64,000 nucleotides of DNA, from assembly GCA_950295325.1 (NCBI GenBank), contig OX485806.1, positions 55,299,169 through 55,363,168 on the forward strand, in the 5' to 3' direction. A model generated the notes under the pieces. The model was not told the DNA's origin. It saw only the letters and a list, made by a program, of their open reading frames with translations, and ran no database searches. Of the stretch, positions 22,749 to 35,040 are shown piece after piece (positions within the stretch are counted from its first letter, which is position 1; each line of letters starts with the position of its first letter). The DNA comes from Polytrichum commune (lineage: Eukaryota > Streptophyta > Polytrichopsida > Polytrichales > Polytrichaceae). The translations under genes and the position numbers were made by a program.

Positions 22749-24939
22749 GTTGAGTACAACATTACATCAAGAACAAGCAAGTGGAAGTAGGAAGAGGAAC
22801 ACCGAAATCTCAATCTAACATCAAAGACAAGCAAGTGGAAGTAGAAGAGGAACACCGAAATTCAAAGGAACGGTCGAAGAATGCACTTCGGAGGCGAAGT
22901 AACCTCGACCACGGTTATAGGGTCCACTGTCACGGATATACGAGGAAGTCCCGCGGTTATAGGGTCCCTTACCCACAGCAATGGGTCCCCAGCGGCTTAG
23001 TGTAGGAAAACCTAGAATTTAGAGATAGGGACTATTATGTAAGTATGAAAGGGCTTATATGAGGAGTATATAGGGGTATATAGGGATATTATGAAGTATG
23101 TAGAACTAGAATTCCATCCCGTTAGTATAAGTATATGGGATTTTGTCAAAGACAATTATGAAAGAAGAATATTAAGCAATTACGAGAAGTATAAGGACAT
23201 ATAGGAATATGGTACATTCTACTAGTATGATCATTGGAATTTAAATCAATCAATATGAAGATTTGATTGATTCTCAAAAAGGATTTGGAATGTAGCCATG
23301 ACAAAGATATAGTGGAATCTTATAAAGACAAACATTATAGTGGTAAAACGGTTATAACCGTTTATGATAGATATCATCTACCTATGTCGGAGATAGGTAG
23401 TTATCTAGGAAAGTGGAGTTAACAACCACTTTAGATATAGATTTTGGGTTAAGAAGAAAAGACTATATAAAGGGAGTAATTTTAGGAGACTACACCTCAT
23501 TTTCTACACAATGAAGTTATCACAAATTTGAGTGTCAACAACACTTGAGTTACTTTTGTATCTCTCCTCTTGGAGCTCTTTTGCAATACATTATCTTTTC
23601 CACAAATGTGTGTGTGACCTTTCTCTCTCTCTTTCTCAAATTGAACTACGAGTTGTCAATTGGTACTTGTGACTTAAGTGATTGATAAAACGAGAGGAGA
23701 GTAGGTGTTTTGAGAAAAAACTCAAAGTATTAGTGTGAGAGTGAGAACAAAGCGCTCAAGAATAGTTGGAGTATCAATGGAACTTTGAGAGAAGTTGTTA
23801 TGAGTAGTAACGTCAATTTAACTTGAACGTCGGAATTACAATTAACTCTAAAAAATAGAACTTATCATTAAACTCCTCAAAAGGGAATTATAAATATATA
23901 TGTGATTGTATGTTGAAGAATTATATGCATGTTATGGACGATTAAAGTAAATTTCTTAACGATTACAAACTCCTTCAAAAGAGGAGGAACTTATTATCAT
24001 AAACTACATAATTGACTTACAAGTATTATGCATATTATATTATATAACATATGTTTGAGTATCGAACTTATTTTATGATTAACAAGAATGATGAAGACAT
24101 TAATTTACATCAAAGTTTGAATCTATATGAATGAAATAATCTACTTACTACAATTGTTATTGAAACTTCTTTCTTTAAGTTTCTTTGTGAGTTGTTGGAT
24201 GTCATTACAATTTGAAGGATTATCTATTCAAGAGAAGATCTCTCTCTCTCTTGAGCAAAACTCAAGAGAGATAGGTAAACTTCTCGTCATCAAGAAATAC
24301 TTTGTAGTAAAAGTGTTTTTTCTCTTAAGATACTTTGTGAGTTGTTGGATGTCATTACAAGTGAAGGATCAACTATCAAAGAGAAGATTTCTCTCTCTTG
24401 AATAACTCAAAAGAGTTATAATTATTATCGTCATCAAGAAACACTTTGAACGTAACATTGCAAAACAATCAATGATGTGTTCATGAAATTATAACTACTA
24501 TATGCATACATGTCAAGTTACAATATTATAAGTAGTAACACTTGAGCTTAAAAAGGAAGACTCAAGAATATTAGATCTTCTTCATCATTATAAGATTACT
24601 ATCATTCGTGTGATTGATGTTTATGAACTACGAACCTTAAGGATTCATATAACTTATTGAAAACTATATTATTATCGAGGATATTGTTACACCTCTTGAA
24701 GCTTTCTTTAAATCTAATGGTTCTTAATGATGCCTTACATTGAGAGTAAGAATTAAGATAATGAGATTGTGTTCACTCCAATAATTATATTCATATCATA
24801 AGGAGAAGAGAGGGATTATTAATTTGAGACCGAACATATTAATGAGGCACGGTAGTTCTCAAGCGGATATAAATTTACATGATGTGCATCGTGAGTCTTC
24901 TTAGCTAATTTGCAAAGGAACGATCCACGGCGTCCATCA
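22749..24939 (+). repeat. LTR of Ty3 element A (plus orientation)
   Basis: Starts TGTTGAGTACAACATTA and ends GGCGTCCATCA, 2,191 bp. It follows a polypurine tract and is followed after three bases by a PBS-like sequence, so both ends are well placed. An inverted homologue lies at 13341-15605. The first 200 bp contain two near copies of a CAAGTGGAAGTAG..GAGGAACACCGAAAT block. Confidence 0.85.
23464..23471 (+). promoter_or_regulatory. LTR TATA box
   Basis: TATATAAA within CTATATAAAGG, about 715 bp into the LTR and conserved in the inverted solo LTR. Likely the core promoter of the retroelement transcript. Confidence 0.6.
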
Positions 24940-24942
24940 TTT

Positions 24943-24960
24943 TGGCGACCATGCTGGGGA
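24943..24960 (+). promoter_or_regulatory. Primer-binding site
   Basis: TGGCGACCATGCTGGGGA begins three bases after the LTR end. The TGG start fits pairing with the CCA end of a tRNA, the usual minus-strand primer. I do not name the tRNA. Confidence 0.65.
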
Positions 24961-25141
24961 TTTCTTGCCATTAATGTGTCTCGGTGATTTTTAAGTGTGA
25001 AAGGGACGAAAGCAGAGGTTCTTGGCGAATGTGTTAACTAAGCACGTGGAGAATTACGCCAAGAAGAGCGGATAACCGCAACGTCATATCTACCAATTGA
25101 AACTTAACACGATTCGGAGATAATGCGCCTTACTAGTAAGA

Positions 25142-26075
25142 ATGTCAAATGAGACGAGACATATGGAAGACGACCGGGAGATACGTGATACGTTGAATGA
25201 ATTTAACTTCATCACTTTTTGCGAGGCAATACTCAAGGAGACCAAAATTCAAGAGAAATTCTATCAAGTGGAGATTGAGGAATCCCTACTCTACAAATTG
25301 TGGCACACAACGGGAGAAATTTCCAATGAACATCAAACAAAATTGGAACGTTAAATCAAAGGAGAAGATAGTGAACGACCAAAAGGAATTAATATCAAGT
25401 TGGCCATGGGAATATCCCGATTACATCAAAGAATCTAACAAAGCGGAAGAATGGATTAGCACCAAACGATTTCGTGACTTAATGGTATGTATGAACCAAG
25501 TATACATCGATCAAGCGTGGAGAAGTTTTGAAGAAAGGCGGATTAGTTTCACGTACCGATCAGAGTTTGAGAGAAGAATCAAAGACTCACCTGAAGAATT
25601 ACAAGCCATCATATTTTCTAAAGTGTGGAACAAAGGCAAGGATACGTTGTGGGAGTGCATACCGGGAACAACAAATCAAAGTGGGTACCATTATAATCTA
25701 GAAGGGTTCCTTTACGACCTATACTACACACGAGTAATGGTACCGGCTACGATCAATGATTCCTTGGTCTGAGAACGTCCATTGCCGCGATAACTTACGA
25801 GAAAGATTAGAAGAAGGATCCGAAGAAAAACAATTAATCGGACGACTTGAAGCCTCACATGTCGAAAGAGCAATTTTGAGGAAAATTGAGAAATCAAACG
25901 TGAAAGGAGTATACGTGATCGATGATCTTATAGAAGACCTAGACACTAAAGGAATTGTGAGTCATTGGCCTTGGGAGTACCCGGAGTTTAGTTGGGACAA
26001 AAAGGTCCTAACTCAATATGAAGGAGTAAAGAGGTTCCTAGATCGATACGACCCTAACCAATCTTCTTTTAAATG
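25142..26075 (+). pseudogene. Gag-like region of a truncated second Ty3 copy
   Basis: Downstream of the PBS, three successive frames encode charged helical protein. The frames change near 25350 and near 25770. A WPWEYP motif occurs twice, in ISSWPWEYPDYIKES and IVSHWPWEYPEFSWD, suggesting an internal duplication. The position after LTR and PBS makes it the 5' coding region of an element that shares the LTR at 22749-24939. Coding quality ends near 26070, where AT-rich spacer begins. No zinc knuckle or protease is present, so the copy is cut off. Confidence 0.5.
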
Positions 26076-26834
26076 CCTAAATTCAACAATCTTAGCTTGT
26101 CGCCCGTTTGATCAAACGACCTTCATCCGCCCCGACTTCATCAACTTGACGCTTCATCCATTCCACGCCTCATCCACTCAATGCGGCCCTTCACTAGCGC
26201 CTTCATCAACTCGACATATAATCTGTTTGACATTGTCCTCCGCTCACGTCTTCATCAACTCAACACTGTGTTGACCTTTGTTTCTTGATTAATTGTTTGA
26301 ATAATACTAACTAGTTGACTTTAATCTAATTTCTATCAATTTAATTTTTTCCTTATTAAACCGTGAACCTTAATTCAAATTGTGAGCAGTTTTGTTGGAA
26401 TATTATGGATGATAGTATAATGCATCTAAAATTTAAAGGTAAAAAATTACTGAGAAAGAACTATGCCAAATCTACGTAGTAGAGATTCTCTGTATCCACC
26501 TACAAATTTTTTTTTGTTATACTAGTAGCTCATTTTAAGATAACACCAGTCAATGCAACCAACATGATTCGATCCCGGATTAATGCATACCTAACATCAA
26601 TCTCTTACACTACTTGGATCCACAGACAAATGTCTTAAACTTTGGTTGCCACCTATATATTGATCGTTTAGGGTTGCTTCAAGCAAGGTTGTTTTCCCCT
26701 ACTCGACACAATGCCGTATAATTGTCTAATTATTTTAATAATTCTCCTTAACTAACATGAGCCTAATTCCTAACAACTAACTGTTCTTTTTAATAGAAGG
26801 TGAGCCTTAATTCAAACTACGAGCAGTATGGGTG
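26076..26834. other. Spacer, no supported gene
   Basis: AT-rich DNA with no motif. It lies between the truncated gag-like region and the Copia relic. Confidence 0.5.
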
Positions 26835-27379
26835 GTTCATACCGTAATCAAATGGTCGAACGAGTAGGGCAAACTATCAAGTAAGTTATGACCACATCTG
26901 TGTCTTTCATAGGCATTTCGAAGCACGTGAGTTGGTCCGCAATACATTTTATTTTGTTAATTTGATGGAGCATGTCATCACCTTCGTCCATCTTTATAGT
27001 GAAAAACTTACGTCTTATGATCAAAATGTTAGACAAGCTTTTGGTCTTGTGTATGTTGCATAATATCTTCCACATTTTTGTTGGTCCTTCGCATCATTTC
27101 ATGTGTGCCAACTCTCTGTCCACAAACCTCGTGGCAATAATGTTAAAGGTCTTTTTGCATTGTCACTCTTACTTCTTCTTGTCATTTGTCAATGGCGGTA
27201 TATGGAGGTAGCGCCTCTAAACTGTGCACAATCTTCCAAAAATCTTTGGTAGCTAACACCATCTTCAATTTGAACTTATGAAAGTTGATGTTATTGCCAT
27301 TGAATTTGTCAATCATTGTAATTTCTTTGTCCTCAACAAAAAAATATTTGAGGGCCCAAATGTAAATTTTTTTTGTCAT
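26835..27379 (-). pseudogene. Ty1/Copia Gag relic
   Basis: Read on the minus strand it begins near KFNGNNINFHKFKLKMVLATKD, continues with FNIIATRFVDRELAHMK and MWKILCNIHKTKSLSN, and ends with DVVITYLIVCPT / LPYSFDHLIT. This is the classic order of a plant Copia Gag N-terminal (UBN2-type) domain. At least three in-frame stops lie between about 27090 and 27180. No pol region follows, so it is an isolated fragment. Confidence 0.75.
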
Positions 27380-27539
27380 TCAATGTACCATAATCTTTAG
27401 AAATACTTAATCAAACTTTGATTTCACCTAAAGCTACATAAAATTTACCCCCTAATAAAACCATCACTTGTATGCTTAAAGGTTAAAATGAATCCTTTCC
27501 TTTCATAGATAAAAGAATTTAATGTGTTTAAAAACAAAA

Positions 27540-28640
27540 AAAAATCACTCAAATTCTAAATCGTTATTTTACACTCCACAAATGAAAAAAAATCGCTCAA
27601 AACTCTCAAGCTAGCAAACTTAAGCTTTTTGGAATCAAATCAATTCAAATTACTTACACTAAGTTGTTCCACATTTAGGTCAATACTCCAAACTGGTGCA
27701 AAAACCACTCAAAATTTACAAGGTGAAAAATTTAAGCTCCTTCGCATTCAAATACACTTAAGCCACTCAAAGAAGGTTGATCCTTACTAAATTCAATATC
27801 TTAACACTCTAAATTAATAAAATGATACTCAAAATCCTTAGGAATCAAATCTAAGCTCCTTGGCACTCGAATGAACTCAAATCACTCACATAGGATTGTA
27901 TTCATTCAAGTCAATACCTTAGTACTACAAATTGATGCCTAATTACTTCAAAAACTTCAAGGATACAAATCTTAGCTCCTCTGCATTCAAATGAACTCAA
28001 ATCATTTACACATGGTAGTATTCACTCAAGTCAACAACTTATTTCTTCATATTGGAGAAATAATACACAAAACCTTAAACGATGCAAATTAAGCTCCTTG
28101 GCATTTAATAGAGTCAAACCATTCAAAGAATGTCCGATTCACTCAAGTCGGCACCTCAACACTCCGGATTGATGAAATGTCACTCAAAACCTTCACCGAC
28201 GCAAATTTAAACTCCTTGGCATCTAAATGAATTAAAAATACTCATATAATATCTTATTCATTCAAATTAGCAGCTTAATACTTCAAATTGGTGAAATTTC
28301 ATTAAAAACCTTTAAGGAAGCAAATCTAAGCTCATTGGCGTTCATATCAACTTAAAGCACTAAAAAAATCAATCTCACTCAAGTGAACACATTAACACTT
28401 TGAATTGATGAAATAACACTCCAAGCCTTCAACGTTGCAAATCTAAACTCCTTGGCACTCAAATGAATTCAAACCACTCAAAGAATATCCAATTCATTCA
28501 AGTCAACACCTTTATACTTTGGATAAATATAATATCTTTTAAATCCATTAAATAAGAAAATTTAGGATGTTTGCCACTTAACTAAGATCAAATCACTCAC
28601 AAAAATTGGATCTCCACTCAAAAACAAATATGATCTACAC
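27540..28640. repeat. Diverged ~119-bp tandem repeat, about 9 units
   Basis: A TAAGCTCCTTGGCACTCAAA-like landmark recurs at about 27621, 27733, 27852, 27972, 28090, 28208, 28327 and 28444, with a weaker one near 28565. Spacings are 112-122 bp. A second landmark, CACTCAAGTCAACAC, recurs in the same rhythm. Units are diverged and AT-rich, unlike the 139-bp array, so this is an older satellite-like array. Confidence 0.8.
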
Positions 28641-30574
28641 TCATGCATTCAAAAGGAATAAATTCACACCAAATGAGCTCTCTGATGTATCAACACTCCG
28701 CCAATGTGCTCCACAATGGTCTTCTCCTCCAAGAATGCTCCGATGTACTAGAAAATTGCTTTCAAACTCCAAGACTCCTCCAAAAATTCCAAACACCTCC
28801 AAAGCGCCTCCAATCAGATCCGGCCCTCTCCAAGCTCTTTTAAAATCGATATCCTTCCTCCAAAATGCACTGAGTTCATAACATGTTGAAAATAAAAGAA
28901 GAAGGTAGAGAGACCTACGTAGCAAGGTAATACACAACACACGTTGATGACATACAATGGAGAAAGTAATTAGAATCTTCGTTTATGCCTTTATTTATAT
29001 GAATATTTTACAACCAACATTGGCATCCCATTTGGGACAATGTCACTAGTGCAACCTAAAACTATCCTCCAATACATAGCTCATCAGCAATCGACTTGGA
29101 GAAGTAGACACTAGACTGTTTTTATTAGATAAATTTGGTAGATTCAACTAACTACATCAAATATAGACCATGGAAAAATCTCATGGTTTGGATTCTAGAA
29201 ACTTTTGGAAATTTCTTAGGATTCTATATGAATTTCATTTTGAACAAATCTTAGAACTCTAGGAGTTTTCTCCATGTCTTTCATTTTCATCCAACTTGTC
29301 ATGTCACCTTGTTTTCAGTTTCCTCCATAATTTTTGGTTTCATCCCTAGTTTCTAATTTCTAGTTTCATTGGAGGGGTGGATTTTTCATTGAAAACCTAA
29401 ATGACATGCATAGGTCATTATGAAATTAAACCCCTATATATGAGACATCTATAAAGAGAAAAAATGTATACAAACTAACGGTAGGCTAGAAAATTGCCTC
29501 ATGTATTTATGCTAGGTTTTTATATTTAATGTGAGAAACGTCTGCACGACATGCAATAAATATATATATCATAAATGAAATACATATGTTATTACACATT
29601 AAATCCACTATCATTTTCCAATGAAAATCATTATTTATTTTTACATGCATAGCATGTAACCCAACAATTGTAATAAACAAACAAAGACAAGAACACAATA
29701 ACTTAGTCACAATCGAGAGAGCAAAATTCCTAGGAGCCCATGAGGGATCCAAGAGCCTCTTGTTGTGAAATTTTAGAACCCAAATGCAAACCCTAACAAA
29801 TATGGATGGGGTAGTCATTGAGGACTATTACCACATGACAACTATGGATGAAAATGCCAATTGAATGAAACTAACATATTTTATTTTGTCATTTTTTCCC
29901 TAAACCTTAGGCCCCCTTTTGTACATGTCTTTTACTTCAAGATTCTAAATAACATTTTTAAAATGTACACGGTAGAGAAAAGTAATACCTTTCCTTTGTG
30001 TATATTATGTACATTAATGCTTCAAATTATACCTCTTTTTACACTCACATTGGTTTGTACATGGTATTACAAGTCCATTGAAGGCTCTCATATACATAAA
30101 TCTCTATATCTTACAACATGCATCAACTTAGTATATTTTGCACATTATTGTCTCTATAAAATCCTTTCTATGCACTCGCGTGTGGTTACACATGCATTGA
30201 TTGGTACACCCCTGGATTTATAATGTAGACCACAAGTATGGGCATGCACCATACCAAGCTTTGCATTTGTGCATATAAATTCATATTCAGGCTATCTTGC
30301 ATTGTTGTTGAATGTGTTGTCGTCAGAGACCAACCGGTTCAAAAGTAGGTTAAATGGTAATTATCCAAGTGATGGCCGTTCAATGTCAATGTATAGTAAA
30401 TATCCACAATGACTTCACTCACTTAGGATAAGGTTTAGCCTTCCCTTATAAGATTCATTGTAAATCAAGTCTTTAAATACATATTTAATTGAGATGAGAC
30501 CCACATGCCTTTGGAATTAGAGTGACGTAAAGTATGCAGACCTTTCATGGTCATTGTTTAAAGATTGGATTACT
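28641..30574. other. Spacer, no supported gene
   Basis: AT-rich DNA. Short open frames at 28606-28940, 29507-29818 and 29861-30223 show no family features. Confidence 0.5.
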
Positions 30575-30885
30575 ATGTTTGAGTGGTGTGTGGTTAGATG
30601 TGAATTTAAGAACAAACACCAAAAATGACATGTATTCTTTTAAGAGATTGGAGTACATGTTCAAAATTTGCTCACCATTCTAAGTTCAGTAGTCATCATA
30701 ATTTGAAAAAACCTATATGATTTTTGTAATACGCTCAAGAATCTTCACTTACATAATGGTTCTTATATTCAAATCAACTCTAGAAATTATGAAACAAAAA
30801 ATACAAGCAAGATTTGGAACTAACAATCATCTCTCACTAATTGCATGTTTCACATCCTAAGAGAAGTGGATGCATTGCTAAAAGT
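30575..30885 (+). repeat. Direct repeat flanking Tigger region, left copy
   Basis: Homologous in the same orientation to about 34775-35040. Shared blocks are TTTGAGTGGTGT, GAATCTTCACTT and CTAATTGCATGTTTCA..TCCTA.GAGAAGTGG. The copies are diverged. The pogo/Tigger-like element lies between them. Confidence 0.6.
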
Positions 30886-31385
30886 GTCCATTTAAGACAT
30901 GCTTGCCATAATGGATACAAAACCTTGCAGTGCTGGAAAGAGGAAGGACATTGTGCAAAGCTCCCTCCATTATTCTGCAATGGGAAGCCTTGTCATGCCA
31001 CCTACTACACCGCAATCAAATGATACCCTGACATTGTTCTCCACCCCCTCCACTCCCTTGACCCATTCCACTTCCAGCACACCCAAATATTGTTACCAGA
31101 ATACGCGTTACACTTTTGACCCACCATTTTCACCCTCCTACCAATCATCCCACAAAACATAAGCATTATAATGTCGATGGAGGTAGACATAACTCCTAAA
31201 AGACAAGGGGTATGCATCAAACATGTGTTATCGTGGTTTGGTGACCATTTGGAGTTCACATACAAAAGGTAACTATTAATGGTGATTTTAGACTACAATT
31301 ATACAGTTGGAATCAAGATAACTATGAAATATCATTGGAAATGAAATCAGAAAAATTTATTTTTCTATAATGATATTAACCTATA

Positions 31386-31410
31386 CAGTCTAACCTTGAT
31401 AATATCACAC
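31386..31410 (+). repeat. Tigger-like left TIR
   Basis: CAGTCTAACCTTGATAAT followed by ATCAC. Pairs with the reverse complement of 33411-33435. Confidence 0.9.
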
Positions 31411-31627
31411 CATCCGTTTCACCATAAAGTGTGATATAAACAAGGTGTGACATATTTGATAATGTCACATTTTGAAGATTTGTGCATAATGTGATATTAT
31501 CAAAAAAAAATAGGTAGAAAATCAAAATGAAATTACAATGTAAAAAAAAAAAAAAAAACAAACACAAGACTTCAATGTTTTTGAATGTAAAATATAATTC
31601 AAAATTGTGAATAACAACATGAGCACA

Positions 31628-32824
31628 TCACAATGTGTCATTGAGATCAGGTAAAGACCTCTCACTAGAGACAAAGAAGCTTCTAATGTCACATTGTTTT
31701 AGTGATGTTAAATGTCCAACACCAATTCTAATGTGTTTGTCATGGATGTTTTCCATTCCTAACAACTCATGAGTGTTGAAAATCTGAGAACCTTGGCTAG
31801 CCATAAAATTCAAAACATCTTTAGCATATTTTTGTGCATCGCTTAGCTTCACTACTTTAGACTCATCATCATTGCTATTAACAATCAATGGGTATTCTTC
31901 CATGGAATCAAGTACATGTTCGCCATCTTGCACTAATTGCACAAGCTCCTCAATAGAATATTCCACCTCAAAATCATCTTCACCTTCCATGTTTATGTAC
32001 TCTAAAGGACTAAGCTTTTCTATAGGCTTGCCTTCAACATCCAAACCCAAATTCAATGCGGCGATGAGATTGCCCAATTCCAAAGCTGCTTCCTCCATTT
32101 TGGACTTCATACGTTCATCAGAATTGTTGATATCTGCATTCCACGCTGCAGGCAATATGGCAAACTTTCTCCAACAATTTCTAATGGTTTGATCATCTAA
32201 TTCATGCCATGCCGCCACACACCATAGCATTGCTTGAAATAGATCAACATTCAGTTTCCCCAAATCTTCATTTGAGTTATCAATTTGTTGCAAAGTCCAG
32301 GCAACAAGCTTGCGTTTATAGCACATTTTGAATGCTGCAATCACTCCTTGATCCAAAGGCTGAACAACTGAAGTCACATTTGGTGGAAGAAACAATATAG
32401 TGATATGGGAGAGTACAAAAGCATTAAATCCATCTATAACTTTTTTGACCTCACCATGAATATCATGGCTTCCTGCATTATCCATAATAATGCAAATTTT
32501 TCTATCTTGCAATGCCATTCTTCGGTTCTCACTCTTCACCCAATGTGTAAAAGCATCACCATTCATCCAGGCTGAATTGTTAGAATAATAGTGTACTATA
32601 CTATTTGGATCAAACTTCCGAGGAAAGCATCTGGGACGTGTTGATTTGTGAATGAAAACAAGCTTCAATCGCTCCTTCCCTGAGATATTAGTGCAAAGCC
32701 CCAATGTCACACGGTCCTTCTTTTTATTTCCTTTTGCCTTCCCAATATTCAAAGTCTTGCAAGGAGAGGCTTTATAATACAAACCTGTCTCATCAAAATT
32801 GAAGATGTCTTCAGGATCTTACTA
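31628..32824 (-). pseudogene. Tigger/CENP-B-type DDE transposase, N-terminus missing
   Basis: The catalytic residues are visible in order: Asp in FNFDETGLYYK just above 32782, Asp in IIMDNAGSH, and Asp in VVQPLDQGVI, the DDD pattern of pogo/Tigger transposases. About 390 residues are open. The helical C-terminal part is acidic (GEDDFEVEYSIEELVQLVQD). Two consecutive stops (TAG TAA) lie just upstream of DPEDIFNFDE at about 32825, and no CENP-B/psq helix-turn-helix region is seen before them, so the DNA-binding half is lost or unreadable. The remaining catalytic domain is intact in frame, which suggests fairly recent activity. Confidence 0.85.
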
Positions 32825-33410
32825 GATTCTCCTATGCGACTATTGACTATAGAAACAGTGAAGACCGTGCCACATATCTTGAGATTTCTACATTGCAAAC
32901 CAATTGAACTAATTTAGCTTAAGTCGACACTACTCTGTACCAGCTCAGCTAAACCGTAGAACTTAACATCCTAAATTACTTCACACAAGCTGAAACCCTC
33001 AAAGACACATAGGTGAACACATGTGACGGAAGGTGGGGTGCATAGAGGCCAAGAAGTCTTGGCAGCGCCGTCAAAGACAACACCTTTGAGTGCCGTGTAT
33101 AGACAGCACCGTTCAGGGTTGGTGCACAGAGGCGGCTCATGACCCTTTGAATAACATTGCATTTATCACAGGGGTGGCTCATGACCCTTTTGGCTACTAC
33201 AATATGTCCATCCAACCATCACATACAATCCATACATCCAACCATCACATACAATCCATCCATATTTGATATTATCACATTTACACTAAGGATTTTGGAA
33301 AAAAAATAGTGACATTAACAAGGGTGATAGGGATAATAACGAGGGAGTTTTACACTAAGAAAATCGGTTTCAAACTTTTAGGTGACAGTATCAAGGTGTC
33401 CCATTAACAA

Positions 33411-33435
33411 GGGTGACATTATCAAGGTTAGACTG
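33411..33435 (-). repeat. Tigger-like right TIR
   Basis: Reverse complement begins CAGTCTAACCTTGATAATGTCACCC. Flanked on the right by TA. Confidence 0.9.
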
Positions 33436-34774
33436 TATATCGTCAAGTTTAATGAGATGTGTTTTGATTGGTTAATTTCATGGATGTTGTTGTATGGTGG
33501 AGAATGACAATATATATCAAATCAATAACCTTCCTACTTTCTTTTATCAATAAATTATGTAACGAAGGAAAATCTTTGATGTTTGAACATTTCAAATCCA
33601 TAGAGTAATATTGGTAATAAATATTTACAATACATCGAGAGAGGTGGTTTGAAACTTTAAATGTTACAAGTGGACAAAAAAGCTTTGCTCATAACTACTT
33701 TTTCAATTCCTCTTAGGTTACTTCCAAAAACACATGCAATCCACTTTGGGTTGATTAATCTTTTAAATGTTAAACTAAAAACCAAGTACTTGAGGAATAA
33801 TTTAATATGGGGATCATGCTGACCAAACAATAGACATGCACAATGTGTTTGGACGTTGCTGTAAATGTTTAGCTCCAAGTTGTCAACATGACACAAGGTG
33901 ACCCCATTCTCTCATTCAATTGAATGGTTGTGTTTCATTCTACATTTAGCATTTGACATGGGCCTCCACTACCTTACCTTCATAGGAATAAACCTAGAAA
34001 ATAGGGAGAAATTGACGCCAAATTGAATAATGAATAGTGCCGGTATGAATAATAAGAATATTGTTAAATTTGTTAATATTTTCAATGATAGTGTTGCTAT
34101 GAATAGTATTTCATTGAATAATACCATGATGAATGATGTTTATTGTGAATTATGCCGGGAGTATAAATCCATCCAAATTTCCAAGTTTCAACTTGAATAT
34201 ATGAATAGTTAATGGATACTTGTACTTTGTTTGGGGGGCACTTACCTTGGAATATGTCTATATGTTTACCTTGGAATATGTCTATTTGTTTAGGCACTTA
34301 CCTTAACAAAAATGGAAAACCATAGTATCAACATAATGTAAAAGCGAGTGTTATGAGGGGTGTCATTTTGTGCATAACTTGGGTTCACATGACTATTTAT
34401 GAAGGGCATGTTTGGCTTCATCACACCTACATGTGCTACCAACCACAAAACTTCATTCTATCTTGCCCCGGCCTATGTGACAGAGTCAAATGAGCTTTAT
34501 GACTCTAAACATGCCCACCAAAAATTAGATATGCCATAAATGTGATATCAATGTCCTTGTGCTCATAACGTAATTGCTAATCCAAGTAAAACATAGAACA
34601 ATTTATATGGATTATGTAAGGAACCATAGTGCTCAAAGTGTCCACAATAGATGCTTCTACATATGTTAATGTAGAAGCACAATCCATTGCACTGCCAACA
34701 CTGGTGGACCACTGCGGGTGTGACTAAGGAAGGTGTCCCTAACTCAAAGTCTGATCTTTCATGGACACTCATAT
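33436..34774. other. Spacer, no supported gene
   Basis: AT-rich. Holds a two-copy tandem block ACCTTGGAATATGTCTAT near 34243-34285 and a stretch rich in GAATAxT words near 34030-34210. No gene seen. Confidence 0.5.
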
Positions 34775-35040
34775 TTGAGTGGTGTATGGATTTAGTGTGG
34801 TGTATGGCTTTAGTGTGACTAAAAAGACATGTTGCAAAGAGATTGGACTGCATGCTCAAATTTTGATAACCATTCTAATCTGAATAGTCAAATTAATGAG
34901 GACACTATTAATAACTATAGAATCTTCACTTTGACCTTTAAAAGGATATCCATACGAGATTGAGAAATTTGAATCTGCTCATCATCTCATACTAATTGCA
35001 TGTTTCATATCCTACGAGAAGTGGGTGCAGAGAGAAGAAC
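34775..35040 (+). repeat. Direct repeat flanking Tigger region, right copy
   Basis: Partner of 30575-30885. See that entry for shared blocks. Confidence 0.6.

Larger units (their letters stand above)
15611..24939 (+). mobile_element. Ty3 element A: 5'-truncated, multi-H2C2 integrase
   Basis: Contains, in order, repeated zinc modules, the integrase core, an additional ORF, a coiled-coil region, a purine tract and a 2.2-kb LTR. Gag, protease, RT and RNase H are absent to the left: homology starts inside an H2C2 module at about 15642, just right of the inverted solo LTR. The overall order, with a large extra ORF after integrase and long LTRs, fits plant Tat/Athila-like Ty3 lineages. Past the LTR a PBS-like site and a gag-like region follow, so this LTR may be shared by two tandem copies. 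Confidence 0.75.
31386..33435 (-). mobile_element. pogo/Tigger-like DNA transposon, full length
   Basis: Terminal inverted repeats CAGTCTAACCTTGATAAT match perfectly over 18 bp at both ends, then diverge by one base before TCAC. TA dinucleotides flank both ends (31384-31385 and 33436-33437), the hallmark of Tc1/mariner-superfamily target duplication. The element is 2,050 bp and encodes a Tigger-type DDE transposase on the minus strand. Further copies of the GACATTATCAAGG motif occur just inside the ends and may be transposase-binding sites. Confidence 0.9.

Noticed and set aside
13341..24939. One element with 2.2-kb terminal inverted repeats (foldback type)
   Set aside because: The left copy has its own TSD (TGCTT), and the right copy has a polypurine tract and PBS, so they are LTRs from separate events.
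30841..31162. Open frame of 87 residues, Ser/Thr/Pro-rich, before the Tigger-like element
   Set aside because: Low-complexity and not conserved in the duplicated copy near 35 kb.
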